The notes: a model not told the origin generated them from the letters alone. DNA of 57,672 nucleotides from Mycoplasmatales bacterium (GCA_013215715.1 JABSQT010000004.1:1-57672), one strand, 5' to 3'; positions 22,598-33,735 are shown, counted from the stretch's first letter. Made by a program: numbers and translations.

Positions 22598-23440
22598 ATG
22601 AAAAACACTAAAAAAATTGCAATGGGTACTTTAAGCGCTATGGTTGCAATAGCAGCGCCAATTGCCACAGTTATTTCTTGTGGAAAAGATAAAGAAGATA
22701 TAAGCGTAAAAGAAATTAACATAAAAGAAATTGAAAAGAAATTAAATTCAATAATAAAAAATGAAAATGTAGAATTAACAATACCTTTTATTTCAACAAA
22801 AGCAACAACTCAAGAACAAAATGAAGAATATAAAGAAATTATTAAAAATATTTGATTTGATTTATCAAGATCCGATAGAACTGGGCTTACACATTTTAAA
22901 CTTTTTGAAAAATTAGTTAAAGATGAGGGCGAAAAAATAGGATCCTTATGAGGGCATTCGCAAGATAACCCAATGGAGACTATAGATAATTTGATAAAAA
23001 TATTTGAGAATGAAACTAAACTATCATTACAACAAGCCAAACAAATTTTATCAATTAAAAAATTTGTTTTCACGAATGGAGAAAAACAAAAAAAAGAGAT
23101 TGTAATTAAAGATGATATATTACAAGATTTAAAACAATTGGAATTGCTAAACATAGATTATTACTCTTCATGATTTAATGTTTATGCCATTCAAGTTCCA
23201 TTATGAAAAAAATGACAAGAGGAAACTGGTGGTGGTAAAGGCAAAATGGATAGAGCCAAGGCTAGGGAAACTTATGAAAAATTTATGAAGTGATGTGCTA
23301 AAAAAGATGGTGAACAATTTAAGAAAGCTAATGAGAAAGTTCGGAAATTTATTAAGAGGGCACGAAAAGCAGAAGGCAAGAAATATAAGTCTTTAAAAAG
23401 TGAATTCGATAAAAAAATAAGTGATTGAATTATAAAATAA
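22598..23440 (+). CDS. Lipoprotein, unknown function
   Basis: A 280-residue lipoprotein. The signal peptide MKNTKKIAMGTLSAMVAIAA ends at lipobox VISC (Cys about residue 28), followed by a charged helical body. A glycine-rich hinge (GGGKGKMDRAKARE) lies near residue 212, and a very lysine-rich tail follows. Five or more TGA-Trp codons are needed. An IS-end stem-loop starts 38 bp after the stop and can act as its terminator. No enzyme signature. Confidence 0.8.
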
Positions 23441-23477
23441 ATGCATTATAAACAGGGAAAAATAAATTCTACAGTTT

Positions 23478-23528
23478 AGATTGCATAAGCACTAACTTCA
23501 GTTGGTGTTTTTTATTGCAATCTTTTTT
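23478..23528. repeat. IS-end stem-loop, copy D
   Basis: Outer stem AGATTGCA/TGCAATCT, inner stem AGCACTAAC/GTTGGTGTT, then T-run. Compared with copy C, a U-A pair is replaced by C-G in the outer stem and a G-U pair by A-U in the inner stem. Confidence 0.75.
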
Positions 23529-23700
23529 GTATTGTATCAATTAATGTATCAACCTATGTGTCCCCCAATCTCTTCCAAAGACATTTTACTTGTTTGTATA
23601 TGATTTAAGCATTCACCTTTTAGACATCCAAAGAAATATTCCGCTTCTCTATTATCTAAAGAGTTGACAATTCTACTCATCAATACTTATATAAAATATA
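23529..23700 (-). pseudogene. IS3-family transposase remnant, copy D
   Basis: Minus-strand translation MSRIVNSLDNREAEYFFGCL is the rve core segment that contains the catalytic Glu (AEYFF). It continues KGECLNHIQTSKMSLEEIGG and WYINWYNTKK, the usual IS3 C-terminus. The rest of the transposase is absent. Confidence 0.8.
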
Positions 23701-23789
23701 TCAATCAATTATCGGGTCATTAATTTATGAAAAATGATTTCTTCATTTTGTTGATATATAACCAACCAATTATATGATAATATTAAAGT

Positions 23790-24467
23790 ATGAATAAAAC
23801 TATAGAACAAATAAACATGAATAGACAAACAGTTAAAGCTTATTCAGATCAAAGAATTTCCAATGAAGATTGAAAAAATATTTTGGAAACTATCTATTGA
23901 GCACCAACCTCGCATGGGTTTGAACCTTATAGAACATTAATTATTGAAAAAGATAATAAATTAAGAGAAGAATTAAAGCCTCTTATGTGAAATCAAGGTG
24001 TAGTTACTGAAGCTGATAAATTATTATTATTTATTTCACTTAAGAGAGAAGTGTTTGCAAATAAAGAATGGGTCTTTAAAAGAAGTTATCGTCGTTTTGC
24101 AGATGTAGCTGGCAAAACTCATGAAGAAGCCTCTAAACTAGCTAAAACTATGAGTGAGACAGTTTTAAATAAACATTTAAATGTAGATGAAGCCAACGGT
24201 GATGATTGAGCTATGAAACAATGTTATATCGCATTAGGTATGGCAATGTCAGCTGCAACAATTCTAGGAATTGGTTCAACGCCAATGGAAGGCATTGAAA
24301 AGTCAAAAGTTGAGGAACTACTTTTAGAAAAAGAATTAATTAAAAAGGATGAAAGAATTGCAGTAACGATGGCATTTGGATACCCCAAAAGTGAAACTGC
24401 ATATTTACACTTTGGTAAAGGTAATAGAGTCAGAGATAAATGAGAAGAAAAATTCAAAACAATATAG
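23790..24467 (+). CDS. Nitroreductase-family flavoprotein
   Basis: A 225-residue FMN-dependent NAD(P)H oxidoreductase of the nitroreductase family. N-terminal NMNRQTVKAYSD and WAPTSHGFEPYR correspond to the FMN-phosphate and flavin-binding segments. The C-terminal AFGYPKSE motif is typical. Three or more TGA-Trp codons are present. There is no Shine-Dalgarno, and AT-rich -10 candidates end 6-8 nt before the ATG. It lies between two IS-end stem-loops; the second, 51 bp downstream, may serve as its terminator. The substrate is unknown. Confidence 0.88.
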
Positions 24468-24517
24468 AGCAATAAAATATCAAATAATTAAACCAGGAAA
24501 AATAAATTCTATGGTTT

Positions 24518-24566
24518 AGATTGTAGCACCAACTTTAGTCGGTGCTTTTCAATGTAATCTTTTTTA
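24518..24566. repeat. IS-end stem-loop, copy E
   Basis: Outer stem AGATTGTA/TGTAATCT (two wobble pairs), inner stem AGCACCAAC/GTCGGTGCT with one mismatch, then T-run. The minus strand up to about 24600 reads YNSSRI and KAPTKVGATI, the last residues of an IS3-type transposase; nothing further upstream remains. Confidence 0.7.
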
Positions 24567-24616
24567 TATTCTTGAGGAGTTATAATTTATATGCAAATTC
24601 AAAAAAAGGAGACATT

Positions 24617-25390
24617 ATGATAAAAAGAAAAAATATTTTTAAATCTTTAGTACCATTAACAACAATTGCTATTCCGATAGTGGTTGTCACTTCTTGCGGC
24701 CACAATGAGGAAGTAGATAAAGATTTCTCTTTTTCGGGTAATATTTATCAAGCTAATTCACACCAACTAACATCTAATTTTGTAAGAAGTTTAACAGATT
24801 TTAGAAGAGCTAAAATTAAAGAGTGGAATTCTAATGGTGATATTTCAGCAGTTGCAGAAGGTATAGGAGATATTTTCAAGACACCAAATGATAATTCTGA
24901 AGCACTAGAAGTTTCTTATGATTTATCATCTTTGGATTTAGATTATTTTTCTCCTAAAATTTTTGAATATATGAACTTTGGAGAGATCGATGTAAGAATT
25001 AACCTTATTTTGGATAATAATAAATTGAAGGGCTTTGATTTTAATACAATTCCACCAACGATTTCTAGTATAAGCCTTAATAACAATTCTTTTGTTGGTA
25101 AGTTTGATATATCTTTTATAAAAAATATACACCCCATCTTTATAAATTTAAATAATAACAAAATAACATCAATAAGTTATACCGAGATTAAAGAATATAT
25201 AAAATCCTACAACCACCAATCAAAATTAACATCTATTAATGTTGTTTCAGATTTTAAAAATAATTTATTTTGAGAAAGTAAAGATGCTCGGTCATCTTTC
25301 TCCAAAAAATTTTGGCTTTCAATAAGAAAAAATAATATTAATAAACTTGAATTTGAAAAGAATATCAAATCAATAGAGGCATTAAAATAA
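24617..25390 (+). CDS. Leucine-rich-like lipoprotein, possibly truncated by a stop
   Basis: A 257-residue lipoprotein. Signal MIKRKNIFKSLVPLTTIAIP leads to lipobox VTSC. Residues about 100-200 hold repeated asparagine/leucine motifs such as LILDNNKLKGFDF, ISLNNNSFVGKFDI and INLNNNKITSI, a leucine-rich-like fold shared with the lipoprotein at 7379. The Shine-Dalgarno AAGGAG precedes the ATG. After the TAA at 25388 the same frame stays open for another 59 codons (to 25567) with protein-like composition, so the present stop may be a recent nonsense mutation. Confidence 0.78.
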
Positions 25391-25567
25391 TTATTCCAAA
25401 GATCTAATGAAAAGAATTTCTTCTTAATTAAATATCCACAAGAACACATCAACTTTCATTTGAATCTTTATAATAGACAATATATTTACAACAATATTTT
25501 TTATTCATATGTTGCGATTTATTCTAGCATAAGAGATATAAATCACTTCAGCTTTTATCTTTATTAA
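25391..25567 (+). pseudogene. In-frame extension of the lipoprotein beyond its stop
   Basis: 59 open codons continue exactly in the lipoprotein frame (LFQRSNEKNFFLIKYPQEHI and onwards) to a TAA at 25565. There is no start codon or ribosome site of its own, so I read it as the former C-terminus. Confidence 0.45.
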
Positions 25568-25725
25568 ATTCATCAACTCTTATCAAAAAATATGCCCCTC
25601 AATAAATACATACCCACCACCCTATTGATATAGCTTTTTTCTCTAAAACTTTTTTATAATTACCATAACAAACAAATCATAATGTAAGATACAATATTTT
25701 AATTCAATAATGGTATAAATTACAT

Positions 25726-26340
25726 ATGGAAAAGTTATTTAAAGCAATACCAAAATTGGATAAAATCATATTAAGATCAGTATTACTAACAAGATGAATC
25801 AGTTTATTAATTGATTTATTTTTACCTATGTTTATTTTGGTTATCATAACTCCACGATTTGTCCCTTTTAATTCAGGAGCACCCATCTTTTTAATGATTT
25901 GAATTATCATCGGTCTTTATGACTTAAAATGTTTAATTACAAGCATTTTAAACATCTTGCGTTATAAAAAAACATACAACAACTATATCTTACCTTTATA
26001 TAAAAATGAAAGAAGAAAACTGTTAATAGAGGTAATTAGAACAGGGACACCACTTTTATATGTTCAAGACATAAATTTTAATAAACCACATTTTAAAGAT
26101 TATATTGGATTAGCATTAGGTATATCTAATAAGGAAAAATATTGATGACTAATTTTTATTCCTATGTTCTCTTCTTTTAATCTTATTTTCTATTGAAGTA
26201 AATACGATTGAATTCCCAGATCTAAAAAATATATAAATAAAAAACATGGTGTTGTAGCTTATAAAAGCTTCTTATTACCTCAAGAGATGAAAGAAATACT
26301 TGATTCTATCATTAATGGTAACAACTGATTGGGTTCTTAA
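25726..26340 (+). CDS. Membrane protein, paralogue of the gene at 28611
   Basis: A 204-residue protein with two close N-terminal membrane helices (about 20-45 and 55-75), a cytosolic middle with the shared motif ILPLYKN, and a further hydrophobic stretch near 145-160. The gene at 28611 has the same length and layout and the same ILPLYKN motif. The ATG follows TATAAA (25714-25719) by exactly 6 nt, with no Shine-Dalgarno, so it is probably leaderless. Function unknown. Confidence 0.75.
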
Positions 26341-26448
26341 ACTTATTTCATCAAGGTTTCTTGTAGGGAAAACACAACCTTTTATAAAAGGTTATTAATA
26401 AACACAACTAAATAAAAAACTAGTTATTTCTTATAACAGTTCATATCG

Positions 26449-26475
26449 AAAAACAAAGTTATCGCTTTGTTTTTT
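26449..26475 (+). terminator. Terminator
   Basis: Stem AAAACAAAG/CTTTGTTTT with loop TTATCG, then T-run, 110 bp after the membrane protein gene. Confidence 0.75.
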
Positions 26476-26674
26476 GTAATTTACATTTTCATATATAATT
26501 TAAATACTATTTTCTTCTATAAATAAAGTTGTTTTACACAATTACAACTTAAAATAAAAATAAATAAAGACTTTAAAACACTTTAAAATTGCATTTTTTC
26601 GTCCGCTTACACAAAAAAATTGTATTTTACAATAAAAACACTCTATAATAATAAATGATTTAAAAAGGAGTGTT

Positions 26675-27040
26675 ATGTCAACATTTTTAAACGCACAGAA
26701 GAAAGGTGGGGTTATAAAGTTCTTGGAATTACACCATTACAAAATAGATCCTAGCTTAACTGCTAAAGAGTTAATCATAGAATTTATAGAAAGTAATAAT
26801 TTAGAAGAAGGTATTTATGGGGAAAAATATTTAGGTGAATTATATGAAGAATTTAAGAACACATTTTCTTACAGATTGTTTTTAGGTCAATTAAGAGATT
26901 GGATATTTTCAAAAGGACTTGATTGTTCAAATATCCCGCCTCATGAAAGAGTTAAAATAAAAAGAAAATCAAAACCTAAAGATACAAAAGAAGAAGATAC
27001 TAAAAAAGTACAAGAAACAAAACAATTAAGTTTATGATAA
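26675..27040 (+). CDS. Small unknown protein, paralogue of the gene at 43242
   Basis: A 121-residue protein beginning MSTFLNAQKKGGVIKFLELH. The gene at 43242 encodes a protein of the same length, beginning MSTFLRTQKKHGVIKFLKSH and also ending in Trp-stop (TGA TAA). An N-terminal globular helical part is followed by a lysine-rich tail. AAGGAG lies 6-7 nt before the ATG. The basic tail suggests nucleic-acid binding, by inference only. Confidence 0.75.
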
Positions 27041-27058
27041 CTTAATACCCAAACACTA

Positions 27059-27109
27059 AAAAAGCAACATTAAACTATAGAAAAAATTCTATGTTTGATT
27101 GTTGCTTTT
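27059..27109 (+). terminator. Long-stem terminator
   Basis: Outer stem AAAGCAACA/TGTTGCTTT with inner stem ATAGAA/TTCTAT, then T-run. It lies 19 bp after the small gene. Confidence 0.8.
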
Positions 27110-27211
27110 AATTCTTTAAACAAATTTCCATAAATCTTTTATAACTATTTTTATATAGTTATAATATTTTAAAAAATAATCTATATTTTTAACTATGGAT
27201 TTTCAAAGTAA

Positions 27212-28438
27212 TTAAGGATATCAAATTTTTAATTTGTGTCCAAAATTAAAGGATGTACCTGGACTTATAAATTTTCAAGGATAACCTGATTTATCTGTTC
27301 CCACATATATTTCAGGAAATGTAAATCAACCATCGGTAACTTTTCATTCTATCCCGCTTGAATAATCTAAACTAAAGTTATGTGCTGTATGAGCCATATT
27401 ATATAAATTATGGTTCATTTGAAATTTAAAATCATTTAATCCGTGATCATTTCAATTTTCAATAAATGAAGCATCATTTCCTGGGCCGATAATATGCATA
27501 AGATCTCAAATACCACTGATTACCATGCCTAAGGGAGAAGTTATTGATAAGATAGTTGTAATAGAGGTATCGATTAAATTTTTTACTCAATAATGTATTT
27601 CTGACTCTTTATTAGTGGCGTGTGAAACCAATTGTTTAGTAAGTGCCATAGGAAATTTCCCACTTGCTATACCAACACCTAAGTTCACACTTATTTTTTG
27701 ACTTAAAATAGCACCCTTTGTTACAGTCTTTGTCAATAATGAAGCAGTTCCCAAAGTTAATAATGAACCTGCATTCAAAATAATTGTCTTTCTATCCCTG
27801 GTAAAGAAACGAGAAAATGTGTTTTTTATATTATTAGCTTCTTTGACAAAATTAGGGTCTAAAGTTTTAGCCATAAGATTATAAACTTTTTGATTATTCC
27901 ATCAAATATAAGAAACGTCATCTTTAAATCAATAATCATGAACCACCATATTATTTTGCCCTGATAATGGGATAGGTTTGTTATTTATTTTTGATAAAAC
28001 ATTTTGATTATTTGCATTTTTTACATAACCCGATGAATACTGAACCATTTTTTTATTATTAGCCTCTTTTTTCAATCTACGAAAATCATATTTTTCTTTT
28101 AGATTTCTTTCCATGAATTTTTTTATTTCTATAGAAATAGGTAAGTTATATAAATCTTTACGATCTTCTTCATAAATATGTTCTTTCTTTTTAGCTATTT
28201 TTTTTATTCATTTTTGAACATATATATTATTCTTTGCTTTTGTTGCTAACTCTTCATTTATATCATTTGAATTTGTTAACAACTCTTTATTGTTATATTC
28301 ATTTTTTAGTGATTTTATATTTTTTGCAATAGTTTCACCTTGTTCATTTTTATTTTGACTAGTTAAAACAATCAAGGGGGTGGTTATTAATGCACCTACA
28401 GATAATAAACTACCACCAATTAGTATTTTTTTCCTCAT
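27212..28438 (-). CDS. Secreted or membrane-anchored protein, unknown
   Basis: A 408-residue protein. Residues 5-27 (ILIGGSLLSVGALITTPLIV) form a signal peptide or anchor without a lipobox Cys. A charged region follows, then hydrophobic stretches near residues 215-260 (ILNAGSLLTLGTASLLTKTV). The aromatic, glycine-rich C-terminus contains HTAHNFSLDYSSG and WKFISPGTSFNFGH. Start ATG has a perfect AGGAGG. More than five TGA-Trp codons are needed. I recognise no family. Confidence 0.75.
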
Positions 28439-28610
28439 ATTCCTCCTTTTTATAGAGTGAATAAATTTCACCCTTTTTAATTATACAAGTGTTAAGTATT
28501 GGCTTTTATAGTTTTCATATGAAAGTAAAATATCAATTCTAATTCTAAAATTGAAGTATAATTTTATGGTAAATTAAGATATTTTAAGACATATTATGAA
28601 AGGGCGTAAC

Positions 28611-29231
28611 ATGAATAATCAAGTAGAAAACTTTTGTAATGCAATACCTAATTTAAATAAAATTTTTATAAAATCATGGAACAAACTTAGATTAATTAGA
28701 ATAATTGTTGATTTAATAATCCCTTGAACAATTTTCAGTATTATCGAATGAGTTTTTAAAGTTGATATAATATATATAGCATTGATATATTTACTTTTTT
28801 CTAATATATATGCTTTGATGGGTATGTATAGCTATTTTGAGATTCTTTATAAATGGAATACAAAATATAAAAAGATAATATTACCTTTATATAAAAATAA
28901 TAAAAATGAAATGTTAATAAAATATATGTCTGATAGTGGTTTTCTTTTTAGAGATAATATTAACTGACAAAAATTAAACTTCAAGGATATAATGTCCGTA
29001 GTTTATAAATTAAAGAATCCAAGAAATAAATACTGATGAATATCACTATTACCCTTATTTGAAGTCGGTATGTATAAAATGATTAATAGAAAAGTATTAT
29101 CATCATTATTATTTGGACAAATCGTTAAAACAAAATTTTCTAAAGAATATAATATAGAAGTGACATCATGATATTGATTATCTATATCAAATTTCGAAGA
29201 TGAAGCAAGAAATCAAGTAAACAACCTTTAA
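28611..29231 (+). CDS. Membrane protein, paralogue of the gene at 25726
   Basis: A 206-residue protein, similar in plan to the protein at 25726. It has hydrophobic helices at about 28-50 and 55-80, then ILPLYKN, and a C-terminal region with KYWWISLLPLFEVGMYK. AAAGGG lies 6 nt before the ATG. The two genes flank the secreted protein and the small gene at 26675. Function unknown. Confidence 0.75.
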
Positions 29232-29279
29232 TCAAATAAATTTAAATTAATAACCAAAACCTCAAAATACAAAAACAAA

Positions 29280-29313
29280 AAAATAGAAAACTGATTTCCG
29301 TTTTCTATTTTTT
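29280..29313. terminator. Bidirectional terminator
   Basis: Perfect stem AAATAGAAAAC/GTTTTCTATTT followed by T-run. It overlaps the stop of the minus-strand MazG-like gene and ends the plus-strand membrane gene. Confidence 0.85.
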
Positions 29314-29601
29314 AATTGGATACTTAATAGCATTTTTCTTAATCTTACTTAAGATCGCTTCATCCAAATCTATATTGTTGTTTTGTGCAAGAATCAATAA
29401 GTATATAGCTACATCTGCTATCTCCTCTGCAAGATTCTCTTTATCAGCACATTCATCACTTCATTGATATAGTTCTAATATTTCTGCAGCTTCTAAAGTA
29501 ATTGATTTGGCTATATTAACTGAGGTATGTGACTTACCTCAGTTTCTATCTTTATTGAACTTATTAAGTTCATTCATTATTTTTTCTTTATTGTTTAACA
29601 T
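29305..29601 (-). CDS. MazG-like nucleotide pyrophosphohydrolase
   Basis: A 98-residue all-alpha NTP pyrophosphatase. Metal-binding acidic helices are visible: EAAEILELYQW (residues about 34-44) and LAEEIADVAIYLLIL, the ExxE...ExxD pattern of MazG/RS21-C6-type enzymes that hydrolyse non-canonical or dCTP/dUTP-like nucleotides. TATAAT on the minus strand (29608-29613) ends 6 nt before the ATG, so the mRNA is probably leaderless. A nearly identical but 3'-truncated copy lies at 33472-33735. Confidence 0.88.
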
Positions 29602-29952
29602 AAGAGAATTATACCCCTTACAAATACATATAAAACCTTAATAAAAAAGTTTAAGGCATTCCTTTAATAGAAAAAACATCTCAACTTGAAGAAAGATATA
29701 ACTTAAATTATGAATATAAAAATAAGCACTAAACTTATTTTTTTATACCTAATTGCTCAATTGGTAGCAAGTTTAGGTTTATCTCGAGTTATAGCCTATC
29801 TAAATCAAGTACACTTTTATTGTCCTTCGTATTTATCCGTTTTTATTTTAATCAATCAATTAAATTATTTAAAATTTCCATTGAAACTTACCATTATTTT
29901 CTTTATATAATTAAATACAATTAAAACTAAAATAAGTTATAATTGTGGCAAT
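29602..29952. other. Intergenic region upstream of the AlwI-like operon
   Basis: It holds the mazG promoter at its left end and a TATAAT about 9 nt before the endonuclease start at its right. In between is a 66-codon open frame (29710-29910) without a ribosome site, which I do not accept as a gene. Nothing else is recognisable. Confidence 0.4.
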
Positions 29953-31551
29953 ATGAGATGAAAAATTTATGCACCAGGAACTACTTCAGCTAGAAGTAGT
30001 GATATAGCAAATAAAATGTTTGATTTAATTATAGAATTAAATAATTTTTGATCAGAAAACGACGAATTAGTTTGAAACGACAAAAGAACCCAAACATATT
30101 TTGCAGAACATTTATTAGAAGTGGGGTTTATGTCTTCTGACCTGAACAATGCGGAAAAGATACAAAAATTTGTGCGACAAAAAACTTCTTTAATTGAACA
30201 ACTTGGTTTTGTGACACCATCCAGAAGAATCACTCCGCTTGGATATAAACTTATAGATGGAAATAATTTCGACCCAGATTTGACTTCACATCATAATCAA
30301 CAAACGGCATTTTTAATAGGATTATTAAATTTTGAAGAGGATGGAGTATTTATTTATAGGGATTTGATTGAGCATTTATCTAGAAATTCAAATCAAATGA
30401 CAATAGAAAGTTTTAAAACTAACTTCATGATTAGCAATCCCAAAAACGATGAAGAGCTGTTGACCATGATTAGGGGTTATTTACCAATAAATAATCTTGA
30501 GGAATTTACTAATTTAGTACCTCATCAAAAAGGTACTAGATATAATACAATTTATTATGAAAAATTTAATTCTCTTTTAGATACAACAAAAAATGCCAAT
30601 AGGATTTGAGAAGAGATGAGCTCTCAAAAAACGCTTTTTTGAAAGGAACTTAAAAAATTGGTGTTTGGAACCTCTAATAAACGTGAGTTAAATAATTTTA
30701 TCATTGAAAGAAATGAAAGCAGCATTCTCTTAGCTTTTTTAATTGCGAAACGTAATTCATTACTTACCGAGTATTTTGATTTAACCCGAAGAATTTTATC
30801 TGCTACCGGTCTCATATATTGCACCCCTTCTTCTATCCATCTTTCACCAATTTTAAGCGACCTAATTAGAGAGTTGGGTTTTAATGATATTGGCATTTAT
30901 ACAAGAGTAAGAGATATATTCACCTTACCAATTGATCGTTTTGAAAATAACCATAATAGCACGCTGGAAGAAATGGTATTAGAGCAACGTCATTCTTCTT
31001 TTGAAAACTTCTTAGATGAATCCCTTACGAAAGAACGTGTATCAGAATTTTTAATTAATATGGCCAATGATGATTATTCCGAGATCTCGACTTTTTTTAA
31101 CAACTCTTCAAATAATGCAACCTATACAGAATTTTTAGTTTCTGTTGCCTTTCATTATATTTCTGAAAGAGAAGATTGTTTTGTGACAGCGTGGCATGGT
31201 CAATTAGCTGATAATAATTTACCCTTAAGGCATGCTCCTGGAAGCACATCAGACTCCACATTTTTGATTAATGATTTTTATTATGTTGTTGAAGCCACTA
31301 AAATGCAAGGTCAACAACAAACCACAAATGAAGTAGCTCCAATTTCTTCTCATTTATATACAATAGAATCAAATAATAAACTTGCATTATTATTTGCACG
31401 AAATATTTTTTCTGAAACTCATCGACAATTAGAAATACAAAGAAATAGTGAAAATTATATTTATGGTTGAACATTTGAACATTTGGCAAACATCCTGTTA
31501 ATGCAAGAAAATTTTACAAGAAAAATAAGGAGGTTAAACCATGTTCAATAA
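29953..31551 (+). CDS. AlwI-family type II restriction endonuclease
   Basis: A 532-residue endonuclease. The C-terminal nuclease region shows HAPG (427-430), D434, then VVEATKMQGQQQTTNEVAP with E447, and SSHL. This arrangement (HAPG...D...VEvT..g.QQ..nE..P...HL) is the AlwI-family pattern, a PD-(D/E)xK variant. AlwI itself recognises an asymmetric GGATC site; the specificity here is not proven. The ATG follows TATAAT by 9 nt. The last 11 nt overlap the methyltransferase gene, so they are co-translated. Confidence 0.8.
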
Positions 31552-33448
31552 TAATCAAAGAAGATACTTGGGAAACAAACATAAATTAAATAATTTTATC
31601 AACACTTCAATTAAAAAGTCGAAAATTAAATATAACACATTCATGGATTTGTTTGCAGGTTCTGGTTCTGTTGGTTATGAACAATTAAAATTAGGTAAAG
31701 AAGTTTCTTTTAATGACTTCTTATATTCTAATTTTGTTTCTTATGAAGGTTTTTCTGGAAAGGGTATGTTTTCACTCAAGAAATTACAAAAAATTATTTT
31801 AAATTGGAATGAATTATCAATAGAAACCGACAATTATTTTTCTTTAAATTTTGGAAATAAATATTTTGAAGTTTCAGATGCTAGAAAATTAGGATTTTTA
31901 AGAGAAGAATTAGAAATAATGAAGAAAAATAGAAAAGTCAATAAAAGGGAATATTATATTTTATTAACTTCATTGATATATTCCATGGATAGAATTGCAA
32001 ATACCGTTGGACATTATGATGCTTTTAGAGATATAACAGATAGAAAAAGTGAATTAGAAATTAAATTAATAAACACCAAAAAAGAAGTAACTAAAAATTA
32101 CAATCAAGATGCTAATATCATCTCGAGAAATATTGACTCTGACGTCGTATATATTGATCCACCATATAATTCTAGACAATACGGAGATGCTTATCATTTA
32201 CTTGAGAATTACGCCAAATGAGAGAAACCAAAAACATTCGGAAAAGCCGCAAAAATGAATAGGCATGACATTAAGTCTGAATATTCAATGAAAAATGCAA
32301 TTATAGCTTTTGAAACTTTAATTAATTCATTAAATACAAAATATATATTAGTATCCTATAATGATACAGGCCTCACTTCTAGTGGTAGGTCTGCAGCAAA
32401 AATGTCAGATAAAGATATAATGAAAATACTTAAGACTAGAGGAAAAGTAACTGTTTACAAACAAGAATACGCCGCCTTTAATACAGGCAAGACAGAAAGA
32501 AAGAAGGTTTATGAGCGTTTATTTATTTGTGAAATAAATAAGCCACCAACATATAAACAAAACTTAAAATCACCCCTAAATTATGTTGGAGGTAAATATT
32601 CATTAATCTCAAAAATTAAAGATAAATTACCTGAGAATATAAATACTTTTTACGACATCTTTGCAGGTGCTTTAAATGTTGGTGTTAACTCTGGATCAAA
32701 CAAAGTTGTAGCAAACGAAATGCAAAATGAATTAGTTGAAATTTTGAATTTCATTAAAGAAACACCTACAGCTTTATTGATAAACAATATTGAAAAATAT
32801 ATTAAAAAATATAATCTTTCCCATACGGCCAAATATTCATATGTTCATTACCACACCAATTCCTCAGATGGTTTAGCAAAATTCAATAAAACCTCTTTTT
32901 TAAGATTGAGAGATGATTATAACAAAACTAAAAAAGTTGAATTATTGCTTATGTTAGTTATATATGGATTTAACAATATGATTAGATTTAACAAATCTGG
33001 GGAATTCAACACGCCAGTAGGTAAACGTGATTTTAACAATAATATTCGCGCAAATATGATTAGTTTTTCCGAAAGATTGAAAGATATTGTTATAAATATA
33101 AAACAAGGTACATATCTTTCTATAAATCCAAATAAATTAAAAAGAAATGATTTTGTTTTTATGGATCCGCCATATTGAATAACTAAAGCAGTTTATAACA
33201 ATTCTTGATTTGAAAAAGATGAGATTAAACTATGCAATTATATCCGTCATTTAGATGATTTGGGTATTAAATTCATGTTAACAAATGCCTTATCTAATGG
33301 CGACTTAAAAAATGAGCACCTTTTGAATTTAATAGAAGAAAGAAATTTGGAAGTTACAATAACAAAAAATAACTTTTCTAACTCAAGTTACAACAAGAAA
33401 GAAGCCAATAAAGTTGTTGAAGGGATAATTACAAATTACAAAAAATAA
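31541..33448 (+). CDS. Fused double N6-adenine DNA methyltransferase
   Basis: A 635-residue protein with two complete D12-class methyltransferase domains. Domain 1 has DLFAGSGSVG at 36-45 and DPPY at 206-209. Domain 2 has SPLNYVGGKYSL at 344-355, DIFAGALNVG at 372-381 and DPPY at 542-545. Two joined Dam-like domains are known for enzymes that methylate both strands of asymmetric targets, such as M.FokI. That fits the AlwI-like endonuclease partner. Two TGA-Trp codons (32219, 33176) would split it under the standard code. AGGAGG precedes the start inside the endonuclease gene. Confidence 0.92.
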
Positions 33449-33470
33449 AGCTTTTTGCTTTATTTTTTTA
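33443..33470 (+). terminator. Terminator of the AlwI-like operon
   Basis: Stem AAATAAAGC/GCTTTATTT followed by a T-run, starting within the methyltransferase stop. Confidence 0.8.
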
Positions 33471-33471
33471 T

Positions 33472-33735
33472 TTAGGATCGCTTTATCTAAATCTATATTG
33501 TTATTTTGTGCAAGAATCAATAAGTATATATCTACATCAGCTATTTCCTTTGCGAGATTCTCTTTATCAGTACATTCATCGCTTCATTGATATAGTTCTA
33601 ATATTTCAGCAGCTTCTAAAGTAATTGATTTGGCTATATTAACCGAGGTATGTGACTTACCTCAGTTTCTATCTTTATTGAACTTATTAAGTTCATTCAT
33701 TATTTTTTCTTTATTGTTTAACATAAGAGGATTAT
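33472..33735 (-). pseudogene. Truncated second copy of the MazG-like gene
   Basis: It repeats 29325-29615 in the same orientation with only scattered substitutions, starts with the same ATG at 33722-33724 and keeps the TATA element upstream. The last dozen residues are replaced: after ILNK the frame runs into the terminator and antisense of the methyltransferase gene. The missing C-terminal helix suggests a non-functional copy produced by duplication. Confidence 0.7.

Noticed and set aside
20051-24566. Stem-loops as independent regulatory RNA genes
   Set aside because: On the minus strand the sequences encode the last residues of IS3-type transposases, so IS-end origin explains them better; a retained terminator role remains possible.
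29710-29910. 66-codon open frame in plus; part of it (GCTCAATTGGTAG) recalls a tRNA D-arm
   Set aside because: No ribosome site, no partner T-arm or anticodon stem and no acceptor stem; a chance match in an intergenic region.
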